From positions 9,283,309-9,347,308 of the forward strand of contig CM043959.1 in the NCBI GenBank assembly GCA_014529385.2: 64,000 nucleotides of DNA, given 5' to 3'. This document shows positions 10,672 to 22,656 of this stretch, piece by piece. Below the pieces are notes generated by a model that made no database searches, was not told where the DNA came from, and was given only the letters and a program-made list of their open reading frames with translations. A program made the translations under genes and the position numbers. Source of the DNA: Adiantum capillus-veneris. Lineage: Eukaryota > Streptophyta > Polypodiopsida > Polypodiales > Pteridaceae. Each line of letters opens with the position of its first letter. Within the stretch, counting starts at the first letter, position 1.

Positions 10672-10683
10672 TGGTATCAGAGC
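10672..10683 (+). other. Primer-binding site (initiator tRNA-Met type)
   Basis: TGGTATCAGAGC follows the LTR end directly. This is the standard copia primer site complementary to the 3' end of plant initiator tRNA-Met, where minus-strand DNA synthesis starts. Confidence 0.8.
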
Positions 10684-11480
10684 ACTACGGAGAGCATGAC
10701 TATAAAAGAGTTTCAAAGATAACCACAATCGAGGTTTTGGCATATACAACAACCATGAAGAGGAGATGCTTGATCTTAGCAAGATAAGTCTTTGCTTATA
10801 CAAATTATTTTTTGAATATTACAGTTGAAATTGTGTGGGATTCACAAAGCTCAACTTCGTATATGTTGTTGAAGGTTGCCTATTTAGCGTCTGCTTGTGT
10901 AGCTACAGGAAGAAGAGACTTATGTGGACACATGCAGAATAGATGATTGAGAAGTAGCAAGTAATCACTCCTAGCATGTGCTTCTAGAAGGCTAGGGTGC
11001 AGGCGGTCCTACTCCTCATCATGCACGGAAAGGATTGTAGTGCCATGTTGCTTTTCTGGGAAAGAGAGAGCGGTTGTGGTGTTATATGTATGCGACCAAT
11101 AACGTCGGCACTTAAGCGGCTATAACCACTTTAACAAGAAAAAGAATCGTTGAGTCTAGGAAAGCTGGTTGGGTGCGACTGCTTAAGACATATGCATGTG
11201 TAGAAGCTCAGTGCAAGGCTTATGGAAGCCCGAATGCAAGGCTCATGATCATAGTCACTCTGTAGTAGGCCATATTGAGAAAGTAGCGAGTAGAACCAGG
11301 TTGCAATGACCTCCATGCAGACCAATAACATCAGCATACATAGCACATGCGACGACTTGCACACAACACACATCCATGTTTCGCTTGCGCAACACACAAA
11401 ATTTCCCTCTCTTGCACGCAATGTTCCAATCTTCAAATATAGGTCCTTCAGTGATAAGCACGTTATCATGATCCGTATCA
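10684..11480. other. Leader-like noncoding sequence, then unrecognised sequence
   Basis: The first few hundred bases after the primer site should be the 5' leader of the short-LTR copia, but no gag frame follows. From about 11,100 the sequence may belong to the minus-strand gag arm that becomes recognisable at 11,647. No convincing gene was seen in between. Confidence 0.4.
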
Positions 11481-11489
11481 ATAGGCTAA

Positions 11490-12414
11490 GGCAAACAAAC
11501 ATGATTTCCGAGGACAACATCAGAGAGTTCATTGCCTTCAATAATTAACAACATCTTTGCTTTCCACCCTAGAAATCCTTGGCCTTGGAAGGGAGCAACA
11601 GAACGCTGGCTAGAAGGAAAGCCATTGACGAGAATAGTCATAGCCATATCTGGTTGCGAGAAGACGTATAAGATAAGATCGCAGAATCTGCACACCATAT
11701 ATGGTGAAGGCTGCAATTGAGAATGAGAGAAATATGACGACTGTGTTCTATCAATGACAAACACAAGAAGGATGCTCAATACACATCCAAAGATGTGAGA
11801 GACGTCATTAAAAAAGAAACAGGGAAAAGGAGACGTCAATGATAAAAGAGTCCTCAAAATAGAGTGACGTGAGCCGCAAGATTGACGGCCACAATATGAA
11901 TAAAGCTAAATTTGCTCAAAAAAGTTAACACCAAAATTAAAAAAACGATTGCAGACGCTTCACGAAGAAAGCTACGTCAAGCTCAATTTGCAGTAAAAAC
12001 AGCATAACTTTCTGTTGTGAACTCCGATTGACGCAAACCTAGAACTCAAATCGAAGAGCTCGAGGAGACGAACAAGTTTTGGATGAAAAGTGCCATTGCG
12101 CTACGCTCCATTGCGCTTTTCTCGTTTCTCCAAATTTTGAGGAGAAGACCCCCAAAAATTGAGACGAAGTTCAGGGTGTCAAAAAACAAATAAACAAGAA
12201 AACGTAATCAATGATTTATTGTATCGATTAACAATAAACACCATACAAAACACTAATGATATTCTTCTTAACACAAAAGAACCACACTTAAGAAGAATTT
12301 GTCCTCCACAAATAAAATTTGTAGCAATTTTGAATCTTACATGCGAATCGCATACACATACTGTTTTGTCACCATGAATTGAATCGGTGCGTGATCGTTA
12401 CCGCTATGATACCA
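11490..12414 (-). pseudogene. Copia 5' leader and gag N-terminus (minus arm)
   Basis: On the minus strand, primer-binding site TGGTATCATAGC (12,414-12,403) is followed by a leader of about 750 bp matching 22,027-22,630 on the plus strand. A gag start at 11,647 then reads MAMTILVNGF with FQGQGFLGWKAKMLL, the copia gag tryptophan region. The same start occurs on the plus strand at 15,922. The frame is lost at about 11,490 and the remaining gag is absent, so this arm encodes no functional protein. Confidence 0.65.
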
Positions 12415-12423
12415 TGTTGAGAT

Positions 12424-12496
<73 letters not shown>

Positions 12497-12602
12497 AGAG
12501 GTACACCATGTACGCTCCCAAAGACTGATTCATATTAAGGACAATATACAAATATATAGGTGAGACCAAGTTGAGTAGAGTGAGCCATATATAACTCCAA
12601 CA
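12415..12602 (-). repeat. Copia LTR with embedded GA microsatellite (minus strand)
   Basis: On the minus strand it starts TGTTGGAGTTATATATGG at 12,602 and ends CATCTCAACA at 12,415. It is preceded by polypurine tract AGTGGGGG and followed by a Met-type primer site. A CT run of about 68 bp (12,426-12,494) lies just before the LTR end. It serves as 3' LTR of the pol arm at 12,851-15,540 and as 5' LTR of the leader/gag arm at 11,490-12,414. Related copies are at 20,913-21,030 (partial) and 21,864-22,026. Confidence 0.8.
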
Positions 12603-15540
12603 CCCCCACTCAAACAAAAGTCTCTAGATTTGGATGAAAAAACCCTTGGGGAGTTCAAGGTAAAAACCCAAGCCCCTATACAATGTGAAAATATGAACCA
12701 ATGAAGATGATGTGAAAGTGAATTGTGCATCCATGTACAAATATAAAAGTGACTCAAAGATCACAATGTTCAGACGTGGAGTGTGCATAGTGCATGGTAC
12801 CTATAGGATTACAATGTCATATGTACAAAGCTATTACAATGGCAAAGAAGCTAACCTAAAAAGAGTGAGGCTGAAGCAACTCCAAGCTCCGAGCGCAAGA
12901 GGATGAAACGTGACTCGTTGAGGTCTTTGGTCAGAATATCTGCAATCATCTGGTCACTTGGACAATGTTCAACCATAATGGTTCCTTTGCGTACTTCATA
13001 CTTGACATAATGATAATGGACAGCAATGTGCTTTGACTTATTATGTTGAACATAGTCTTTTGCAAGACTAATAGCACTTTGGTTGTCACACCGCAAGGGT
13101 GTGCTAGAAAGAGGAGAGTGACCAATATCAACCAGCATTTGTCGAAGCCATATCAACTAACAAGCCGCAACATATTCTGACTCAGTCGTAGAAACTACAA
13201 CACAACGTTGTTTCTGGCTGGTCCAAGAAACAAGACAACCATTTATAAAGAAGCAATTTCCAATGGTAGATCGCATAGATAAATGTGAGGTTTCCCAGTC
13301 TGCATCAGTGTAACCCAAAAGAGAAAGAGATTGTATAGAATCCGATGTGAGTTGTCATCGGTAGACTAAACCAAAATCTGTAGTGCCTTTCAAGTATTTC
13401 AACACACGCTTTGCTGCAGACCAATGATTAAGAGAAGGACGTGCAAGATGTTGACCAAGATAATTAGCAACAAACAGAATATCAGGACGAGTGTTCATGC
13501 CAACAAAATGAAGACATCCAATCAAGTTAGTATAAGGCTGATTTGTGACAAGGACCGCCATTGTCAGAAGTGTTCTTCGTAGAGCTCGCAAGACAAGATG
13601 TGTTGGCTGAATGTGCAGATTCCATACCAAACTTTTGAATAGTATTTGCAATAAACTTTGACTGTCGAAGGAATAAAATACCTTTTGTATGATTCCGTTG
13701 GATTTAAATGCCAAGACACGAGTGAATCTCTCCAGGATCCACCATATCAAGTGCAGAAGACAATAACTTTTCACTTGCTGAAGAAATCCTAAATCATTGG
13801 AAACAAGGATGGTATCATCCACATAAAGAGAAAGAATCACAAAACTGCTACCTTGGCGTTTTATGTATAAGTTGGGGTCTGAAGAGCAAGACATGAATCC
13901 TTTAGAGGTGAGAAAAATATCAAATTTTGTATACGAGGCTCACGAAGCTTGTTTGAGACCATATAGTGACTTATGGAGTTGAGCAACAAGGTCTTCTTTA
14001 CCTAGAATAGCAAACCCTTATGGTTGTTCCATATAAATCTCCTCTTCCAAGTCACCATTAAGAAAAGCAGTTCGCACATCCATTTGATGAGCTTCTAAAT
14101 CAAATTGAATAGTAAATGCCAATAAAACTCGAACACTTGTAATGTGAACAACTGGTGAAAAGGTCTCGTGATAATCAACACCGGCTACTTGGGAGTAACC
14201 TTTTGCAACTAAGCGTGCCATGAACTTGTCAAAAGATCCATCTGCTTTTACTTTTGTCTTATACACCCACTTACACTTAATAGCTCTACGACCAGGAGGT
14301 AATTGATTTAGTATCCATGTACCTTTACAGAATAAGAGAATCGTACTCTGCTTCCATAGCCTCTTTCAGTCGATCCTTTTGTGGTGAAGAAATAGCTTCA
14401 TCATAAGTAACGGGATCTTCAGAAGTAGAAAAAACATTATCAACAATATCCTCATCATAAACATGACATGAGCCATCTTCAAAATCAATAGGCATATCAA
14501 CAAAAATATCAATATCATCATTGGCAGCATTCGGAATGGATGGTTGTGAAGAGGAAAGTTTCTCTATAGGAAGAGTTTCATCATTTGAAAGAAATGGAAA
14601 AGCCTAAATAAATGATTTAGTATCATCAGAATCATCCATGGACCATGAGCCTCCCATAAGCTATTCGTTAAAAGTAGCATCACGATTCACAATTACTTTC
14701 TTAGAGGAAGGCTCATAGAATTTGTAGCCTTTGGAAGTGTGAGAATATCCAATAAAAATAACTTTAAGACCAAGAGCATCAAGCTTTGTTCGTGTTTCTT
14801 TGGGAACATGAATATAAGCAATACATCCAAAGGTTCTGAAATGAGATACAGAAGGAATGTCACATGTCCATGTTGTGATGGGTATCTTACCAGAGGGTGC
14901 AGTAGTAGGAAGATAATTCTGAATAAATACTGCTGTCAAAACACGAGATAAACCAGAATGAATCAGCATACATCTTACAGCATTGAGAATAGTGCGATTC
15001 TTTCGTTCAACAATGCCGTTCTATTGAGGTGAATATGGAATAGTGTGTTCATGATGTATTCCACTGTCAACACAGTAATTCACAAAATCTCAAGAAACAT
15101 ATTCACCTCCATTGTCACTACGAAGCTTCTTAAGGCGACGACCAGTTTGAAGTTCGGCAGCCTTGTGGAATTGTTTGAAAACAGATAAGGCCTCAGATTT
15201 TTGTCTAAGTAAAAATACAGGTGTATACCATGAGAAATCATCAATGAAAGTAATGAAGTAGCGATATTGTGATCTCGAAGAAGGTAGAGTCTCCACATAT
15301 ATCAGTATGAACAAGATCCAATATGTCATGAGAATGAGTTGTATTTGAAAGAAATAAGGGTTTACGATTATGTTTCCCAAGAGCACAAAACTCACAAATT
15401 CCCATATGGGGATGAGCTTTAAGATCCATGCCATGAACAAGATCACGACGTTGAAGATCAAGGAGTTTTGAGAAATGTGCATCAACAAAACGGTGACGCC
15501 ATACTTTGCAATCATGATCACCTAGAGCAGTAACAACATG
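12603..15540 (-). pseudogene. Copia pol pseudogene (pre-integrase, integrase, RT, RNase H), minus arm
   Basis: Minus-strand order is as follows. GAG-pre-integrase (GDHDCKVW...RHRF) is at 15,530-15,400. Integrase with the RSDNGGEYVS region is near 15,100 and continues to about 14,665. A connecting segment follows. Reverse transcriptase runs 14,280-13,355, with FDLEAHQMDVRTAFLNGD and the active-site LYVDD near 13,815. RNase H contains CDNQSAISL near 13,090 and ends at a stop at 12,851. Stops and small shifts break it in at least six places. It begins abruptly at 15,540, where the strand switches to a plus-oriented leader of the same family. The 3' untranslated part (12,850-12,603) is intact and leads to the polypurine tract. 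Confidence 0.85.
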
Positions 15541-16101
15541 TGCTATAGCTTTCTTCGTCGTGCGTCTTCGTGAAGCGACCGCAATCGTTTTTTTAATTTT
15601 GGCGTTAACGTTTTTGAGCAAATTTGGTATTTTGCTATTCATATTGTTGCCGTCAATCTTGCGTCTCACGTCACTCTATTTTGAGGACTCTCGTCTCATG
15701 TCACTCTATTTTGATGACTCTTTTTATTATTGACGTCTCCTTTTCCCTGCTTTTTTGGGTGACGTCTCTCACATCTTTGGACGTGTGTTGAGCATCCTTC
15801 TTGTGTTTATCGTTGACAGAACACAGTCGCGTCATATTTCTCTCGTTCTCAATTGTAGCCTTCACCATATATAGTGTGCAGATTCTACGATCTTATCTTA
15901 TACATCTTCTCACAACCAGATATGGATATGACTATTCTCGTTAACGGCTTTTCTTCTGGCCAGCACTCTATTCCTCCTTTCCAAGGCCAAGGATTTCCTA
16001 GGTGGAAAGCAAAGATGTTGTTAATCCTTGAAGGCGATGAACTCTTTGATGTTGTCCTTGGAAATCGTCGCCTCAGCCTCAGCTTGTTGACGGTCCACTA
16101 G
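15541..16101 (+). pseudogene. Copia 5' leader and gag N-terminus (plus arm)
   Basis: From 15,541 the plus strand matches the leader at 22,480-22,630 and the reverse complement of 11,700-11,990. A gag start at 15,922 (MDMTILVNGFSSG, then FQGQGFPRWKAKMLL) follows. A roughly 45-bp motif around CTCACGTCACTCTATTTTGA is present twice in succession (about 15,661-15,725), unlike the sister copies. Gag breaks off near 16,080. No LTR precedes it, because the left neighbour is an opposite-strand pol arm. Confidence 0.65.
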
Positions 16102-17430
16102 CTTTGACGATACGTTTTTTCTCCACTCTTGACCTTCCTTGGGAATCAAGGTAATTGAATATGAGTAATCAATCACCATGATGCTGTCTTTCAAGAGAAG
16201 AGGCTGAATTTTGTGGTTTTTTTATAGATATGGGTAATATGGAGGAGGAAAAATAAGACTATGTGGTCAATTTTGGAATGGAAGTGTGTGTAGGAGACAT
16301 GACTTCACCATGGTTTCTCTTATTCTTCAAGGTTGAGAAGAAGGTGAGTAGGATGTAGAGAGGAGTGGTGAGAGAGGTGGGGATGATGAGTGGAGAAGTG
16401 TGTGTGAAAGTGGAAAACGATAAAGTGAAAGAGGGAGTGTGGTTGCATGGCATGGGCAAACTGGGGTCCACCAATAAAATCATTGCTCACAGCTCGTAGC
16501 CCAAAAAAATATGAAAACATTTGAGGCAAAAGTTCAGCCCACAAGCTACAACTTTTGTTTGTATCACCTTTTCAAATTTGGAGAGAAAGTGACCTTTAAA
16601 AATTGAGCAAAACCGACTGTCTTTTCCCACTGCACAAAGTCCTTGTGGCGTCCTTCTTTGGATGATTCTTTTGAATGCCTCCAAGAGTGAGCCCTCCATA
16701 GTGCATACATGCATGCCACATACACTTGACCTTATTTGGTAGGTCTATGATTGAAGATATTGTTGAGATCATGATATAAATGAATAGTACAACTAAGGAA
16801 ATCAAATATTGAGGGGTCTAAAAAAATATGTACATGTCAAATATAAATAATATAGGTGGAAAAAATATAAAGGGGTCAAAATAAATCTCTCATTATAAGT
16901 ATACCATAAAAAAATGAATACTTTTGCTGTTCTAATTTATGAGAGTAATAGAGAATAGATGTAGGAAGAAAAAAATCACAATAGTGAAAAAATATACACA
17001 TAAATAAAACTAGTTTTTTTGGATTTTTGTTGGGATGGAGTTACACCAAAAATAAGAGAAGCTTGCATGAAATTATTTCTTTATGGAATAAAGAGTATGC
17101 AAAATGGTAAGAAAATTTGTGGTAATGGTGAATTAATGTACATAGCATAAATAACACACACCTAGGTAGGAATATTTAAATAAATATCAAAATAATTATA
17201 AAAAATCCTTATATTTAGGCCCTATATACAATGAAATATTTACACACAAAGAGGCCATAATATACCTTTTTAAAATTTAAAATTTTATTTTTTTGGCTCA
17301 ACTAGCCCAGTGACTAGCTAATTGAGGTTTTTTAAGAAAATATGGAGAAAGTCCCCTAACTCACACACGCCTATGCACAGTGAAATGGTAGGGGTATCCA
17401 CAGTGTTTGGGTGATTTTGGTAGGGTGAGG
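16102..17430. other. AT-rich insert replacing the middle of gag
   Basis: This stretch separates the gag start (15,922) from the gag zinc knuckles (17,434 onward) in the plus-strand copia and has no similarity that I recognise to copia. It is strongly AT-rich from 16,800 to 17,300. No long frame, LTR or clear terminal inverted repeat was found. It may be a non-coding insertion combined with a deletion of about 0.9 kb of gag. Confidence 0.45.
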
Positions 17431-17433
17431 TAG

Positions 17434-20400
17434 TTCTTATTGCAACAGAAATGGACATACTGAAGATGATTGTTGGGCACGCCAATATGATGACGAATAT
17501 AATATTACCACAAAACAACCACGTTTATCTAGAGACTCTTCTTCCTCTTGTTGTGAATATTGTGGACGATCTGATTATCCCACTCATATGTGCTATAAGC
17601 GTCGATTCGACACAGATCATAAAAGAGCATTTGCTACTGAATATCGAAACAACATTGTACTAGAAACAAGTTACGTCCTATGTTTAGTTGCTCTAGAAAA
17701 AATACTTCATATACCTGATGGTTCACTTTTTATTGTCGATTCTGGTGCTACAAGAAATATGACATATCAGTCTAAGTGGCTCTATAACTATCATCCACTA
17801 CCAGTTCAACGTGTGGTTTATCTTGCTGATGATATGACTTGTCAATTAAAGGGTATTGGAGATTTATATCTTGGTACCTTGTCTTCTTCCACTCAAATTT
17901 TGCGAGGAGTATTACATGTACCAAATCTTCAATGTAATCTTCTTTCAGTTGGTAGAATTATTGATCTTGGTCTCTTTGTTGGATTTGATCATACCAAATG
18001 CCAAATTGAGAAAGATGGACAGACTATAGCCACTTCTCCTCGAAATGGTAATTTGTTTGAACTCTCTCTCAATGATGCTACAACAAATATTGTTACTGCT
18101 CCAGGTGATCATGATTGCAAAGTATGGCATCACCATTTTGTTCATGCTGATTTCTCAAAACTCCTTGATCTTCAGTGTCGTGATCTTGTTCATGGCATGG
18201 ATCTTAAAGACTATCCCCATATGCGAATTTGTGAGTTTTGTGCTCTTGGTAAACATAATCCTAATCCCTTTTCCTCTTTCAAATACAACTCATTCTCATG
18301 ACGTATTGGATCTTGTTCATACTGATATATGTGGACCTCTATCTTCTTCGAGATCACAATATCGCTACTTCATTACTTTCATTGATGATTTCTCACAGTA
18401 TACGACTGTATTTCTACTTAGACAAAAATCTGAGGCCTTATCTGTTTTCAAAAAATTCCATAAGGCTGCCAAACTTCAAACTAGTCGTCGCCTTAAGAAT
18501 CTTTGTAGTCACAATGGAGGCGAATATGTTTCTCAAGAGTTTGTGAATTACTATGTTGGCAATGGAATTCATCATGAAAACACTATTCCATATTTACCTC
18601 AACAGAACGGCGTTGCTAAACGAAAGAATCGCACTATTCTCAATGCTGTAAGATGTATGCTGGTTCATTCTGGTTTATCTCGTGTTTTTTGGACTGAAGC
18701 TACTTTCACAACAGTATTTATTCAGAATCATCTTCCTACTACTGCACCCTCTTCTAAGATTCCCATCACAATATGGGTAGGTGACATTCCTTCTGTATCT
18801 CATTTTTGAACCTTTGGATATATTGCTTATATTCATGTTCCCAAAGAAACACGAACAAAGCTTGATGCTCCTCGTCTTAAAGTTATTTTTATTGGATATT
18901 CTGACACTTCTAGAGGCTACAAATTCTTTGACCCTTCCTCCAAGAAAGTAATTGTGAATCGTGATGCTACTTTTAATGAACATCTTATGGGAGGTTCATG
19001 GTCCATGGATGATTCTGATGATACTAAATCCTTGCTTCAGGCTTTTCCATATCTTTCAAATGATGAAACTCTTGCTATAGAGTAACTTTCATCTTCACAA
19101 CCATCCATTCTGAATGCTTCCAATGATGATATTGACATTTTTGTTGATCTGCCTATTGATTTTGAGCATGGCTCATGTCATGTTTATGATGACGATAATG
19201 TTGATAATGCTTTTTCTACTTCTGAAGATCTCGTTACTTATGATGAAACTATCTCTTCACCACAAAAGGATGAATGGAAAGAGGCTATGGAAGCAGAGTA
19301 CGATTCTCTTATTTCTAAAGGTACATGGATACTAACTGAATTACCTCCTGGTCGTACAGCTATTAGGTATAAGTGGGTGTATAAGACAAAAGTAAAATCA
19401 GATGTATCTTTTGACAAGTTCATGGCATATTTAGTTGTAAAAGGTTAGTCCCAAGTAGTTGATGTTGATTATCAAGAGGCCTTTTCACCAATTGTTCACA
19501 TCATAAGTGTTTGAGTTTTATTGGCATTTGTTGTTCAATTTGATTTAGAAGCTCATCAAATGGATGTGCGAACTGCTTTTCTTAATGGTGACTTGGAAGA
19601 GGAAATCTATATGGAACAACTAGAACGGTTTTCTATTCTAGGTAAAGAAGACCTTGTTGCTCAACTCCATAAGGCACTATATGGTCTCAAACAAGCTTCG
19701 CGATCCTGGTATACAAAATTTGATCTTTTTCTCACCTCTAAAGGATTCATCTCTTGCTCTTCAGACCCCAACTTATACATAAAAGGCCAACATAATAGTT
19801 TTGTGATTCTTTCTCTTTATGTGGATGATACCATCCTTGTTTTCAATGATTTAGAATTTCTTCAACAAGTGAAAAAGTTATTGTCTTCTGCATTTGATAT
19901 GGTGGATCTTGGAGAGATTCACTCGTGTCTTGGCATTCAAATCCAATGGAATCGTATGAAAGGTATTTTATTCCTTCGACAATCAAAGTTTATTGCAGAT
20001 ACTATTCAAAAATTTGGTATGGAATCCGCACATTCAACCAACACACCTTGTCTTGCTAGTTCTACGAAGAACAGTTCTGACAATGGCGGTCAACTTGTCA
20101 CAAATCAGCCTTATGCTAACTTGATTGGATGTCTTCATTTTGTTGGTATGAACACTCGTCCTGATATTCTATTTGTTGCTAATTATCTTGGACAACATCT
20201 TGCACGTCCTTCTCTTAAGCATTGGTCTGCAGCAAAGCGTGTATTGAAATACTTGAAAGGCACTACAAATTTTGGTTTGGTCTATCAACGACAAGTCGCA
20301 TCGGATTCTATGCAATCTCTTTCTCTTTTAGGTTACACTTATGCAAACTGGGCAAGCGCACGTTTATCTATGCGATCTACTAGTGGAAATTGCTTCTTTA

Positions 20401-20807
20401 TAAATGGTTCTCTTCTTTCTTGGACTAGAAAGAAACAACTTTGTGTTGCAGTTTCTGCGACTGAGTCAGAATATGTTGCAGGATCACTTGCACCTCGTGA
20501 GCTTATCTGGCTTCAACAAATGCTGGTTGATATTGGTCACTCTCCTCTTTCTAGCACACCTTTGCGGTGTGACAACCAAAGTGCTATTAGTCTTACAAAA
20601 GACTATGTTCAACATAATAAGTCAAAGCACATTGCTGTCCATTATCATTATGTCAGGTATGAAGTACGCAAAGGAACCATTATGGCTAAACACTGTCCAA
20701 GTGACCAGATGATTGTAGACATTCTGACCAAAGGCCTCAATCAGTCACGTTTCATCCTCTTGCGCTCGGAGCTTGGAGTTGCTTCGGCCTCACTCTTTTT
20801 AGATTAG
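17434..20807 (+). pseudogene. Copia gag-pol pseudogene (zinc knuckles to RNase H), plus arm
   Basis: Two degenerate zinc knuckles come first: YCNRNGHTEDDC with the first Cys changed to Ser, and CEYCGRSDYPTHMC with its usual His changed to Tyr. Protease VDSGATRNMT is near 17,735. GAG-pre-integrase is at 18,100-18,260 and integrase at 18,297-18,990 with NGGEYVSQEF. Reverse transcriptase spans 19,400-20,150 with QMDVRTAFLNGD and LYVDD near 19,820. RNase H has SATESEYVAG near 20,460 and stops at 20,807. Breaks include a frameshift near 18,290 and in-frame stops near 18,808, 19,083, 19,446 and 19,513. The last 428 codons are continuous. It is clearly the same family as the minus arm at 12,603-15,540. 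Confidence 0.85.
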
Positions 20808-20978
20808 CTTCTTTGCTATTGTAATAGCTTTGTACATATGACATTGTAATCCTATAGGTACCATGCACTATGCACACTCCACATCTGCACATTGTGATCT
20901 TTGAGTCACTTGTATATTTGTATCTTGTCCTCAATATGAATCAGTCTTTGGGAGCATACATGGTGTGTCTCTCGTCTC

Positions 20979-21024
<46 letters not shown>

Positions 21025-21030
21025 ATCTCA
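20808..21030 (+). repeat. Copia 3' end with internally deleted LTR
   Basis: The sequence after RNase H follows the minus-arm 3' region until TATATTTGTA (20,913-20,922), then jumps directly into the interior of the LTR. Polypurine tract and LTR start are missing. The LTR remainder includes a CT run and ends CTACATCTCA at 21,030, without the final ACA. TATATTTGTA occurs at both edges of the missing piece in the intact sister copy, consistent with a microhomology deletion of about 190 bp. Confidence 0.75.
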
Positions 21031-21863
21031 ATCTTAACTAAGAATCTTTGTTGATATGTAAAGGAGATGGAGGGTCATCGAGTGCCCAAAGCAGAGATGG
21101 TACAAAGTTTTGAGCTAGCTGTGGTTCCTTAGATCAGAGAGCATGTAAGGGGAATTAGAAATGAGCATGGGGCAACATGGGAAGCATTCGAGTTAGCCTT
21201 AAAAGAATAATATTTTATGGAGGAATCCAAAAGAGTGACAAAAATGACTTTTTTAGACTGGGTAATTCGACCAAAAGAGGGACTTTCGCCTACCGAACGA
21301 CTAAGGAAATTTGAACACCGTTATGATCAACTTTCAAGGACTAAGAAGGCTACCTAAATTGAGAGAAAACAAAGATGTTTTTTCAAGATGCACGCAAAGA
21401 GACTCAAGATAAGTTAGAGTTACTACTTGAGGATAAGGATGCGGAACACGACTTAAAGAGTGATTAGAATGAGGTTGAAGATGCCATCTCACTGCTAGCT
21501 AAGAGACAACAATGAAGAGACAAGATGACAGTCAACCCTACTCAAGCCCCAAGTATTCTCAAGGGTCCCATGAAGCCTATGATTGTGGTTCCAAAGAGTG
21601 ACAAATCCATCATGGATGATATTATTAAAGGAATGCAAGAGCTAAAGTTAAAGCTTACAAGGCTAGAAGAGAAGGGACAACCATCAGGTCAATTTACAGG
21701 GCAACGAAACCAAAGTAGAGAAGGTTTTCTAAATGGATTCATATGGTGAGATAGTACTGACCATGCAAGGAGGGATTGAGAAGATTCTTCGACAAAGGAG
21801 CTTGTTTTCTTTAAAGATGGCAGGATTTACTTAAGTGAAATAGGTAAGCTCTTGGGAACAAAC
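21031..21863 (+). pseudogene. Gypsy-type gag fragment trapped between copia LTRs
   Basis: The plus strand reads GIRNEHGATWEAFELALKE, then WVIRPKEGLSPTERLRKFE, a Lys/Glu-rich stretch, and finally a knuckle-like DSTDHARRD followed by LVFFKDGRIYL. This resembles gag of a Ty3/gypsy group that I associate mostly with seed-free plants. Several stops are present. It starts right after the truncated copia LTR and ends at the TGTTGGAG of the next LTR, so two copia insertions flank what is left of an older gypsy. Confidence 0.55.
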
Positions 21864-21958
21864 TGTTGGAGCTATATATGGCTCACTCTACTCAACTTGG
21901 TCTCACCTATATATTTGTATCTTGTCCTCAATATGAATCAGTCTTTGGGAGCATACAT

Positions 21959-22017
<59 letters not shown>

Positions 22018-22026
22018 ATCTCAACA
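21864..22026 (+). repeat. Copia 5' LTR with CT microsatellite
   Basis: This 163-bp LTR starts TGTTGGAGCTATATATGG and ends CATCTCAACA. A CT run of about 54 bp lies just before its end. Primer site TGGTATTAGAGG follows at 22,027. It is the same family as the LTR at 12,415-12,602. The shared body (CTCACTCTACTCAACTTGG) is nearly identical and the two differ mainly in microsatellite length and a short insertion. Confidence 0.8.
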
Positions 22027-22630
22027 TGGTATTAGAGGGGTAACGATCATGCGCCGATTCAATTCATGGTGACAAAACAATATGTGTATGCGATTCGCAT
22101 GTAAGATTCAAAATTGCTACAAATTTTATTTTTTGAGGATTGATTCTTGTTAATTGTGGTTGTTTTGTGTTTTTTGTGGTAATTATTGATAATCGATATA
22201 ATAAATCATTGATTACGTTTTCTTGTTGATTTGTTTTTTGACACCCTGAACTTCGTCTCAATTTTTGGGTGTCTTCTACTCAAAATTTGGAGAAACGGGA
22301 AAAGCGCAATGGAGCGTAGCACAATGACACTTTTCATTCAAGTTTATGGAGCATAGCACTGGCACTTTTCATCCAAAACTTGTTCATCTCCTCGAGCACT
22401 TTGATTTGAGTTCTAGGTTTGCGTCAATCGGAGTTCGCAACAAAAAGTTATGTTGTTTTTACTGCAAATTGAGCTTGATGTAGCTTTCTTCGACGTGCGT
22501 CTTCGTGAAGTGTCCGCAATCATTTTCTAATTTTGGCGTTAACTTTTTCGAGCAAATTTAGCTTTATTCATATTGTGGCCTTCAATCTTGCGTCTCACGT
22601 CACTCTATTTTGAGGACTCTTTTATTAGAT
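22027..22630 (+). repeat. Copia primer site and 5' leader, then truncation
   Basis: The leader matches the minus arm at 12,414-11,870 and the plus arm at 15,541-15,720. It is noncoding and stops at about 22,630, where minus-strand gypsy sequence begins. No gag is left in this copy. Confidence 0.65.
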
Positions 22631-22656
22631 GATGTAGACGAAGCATCACTATCGTA

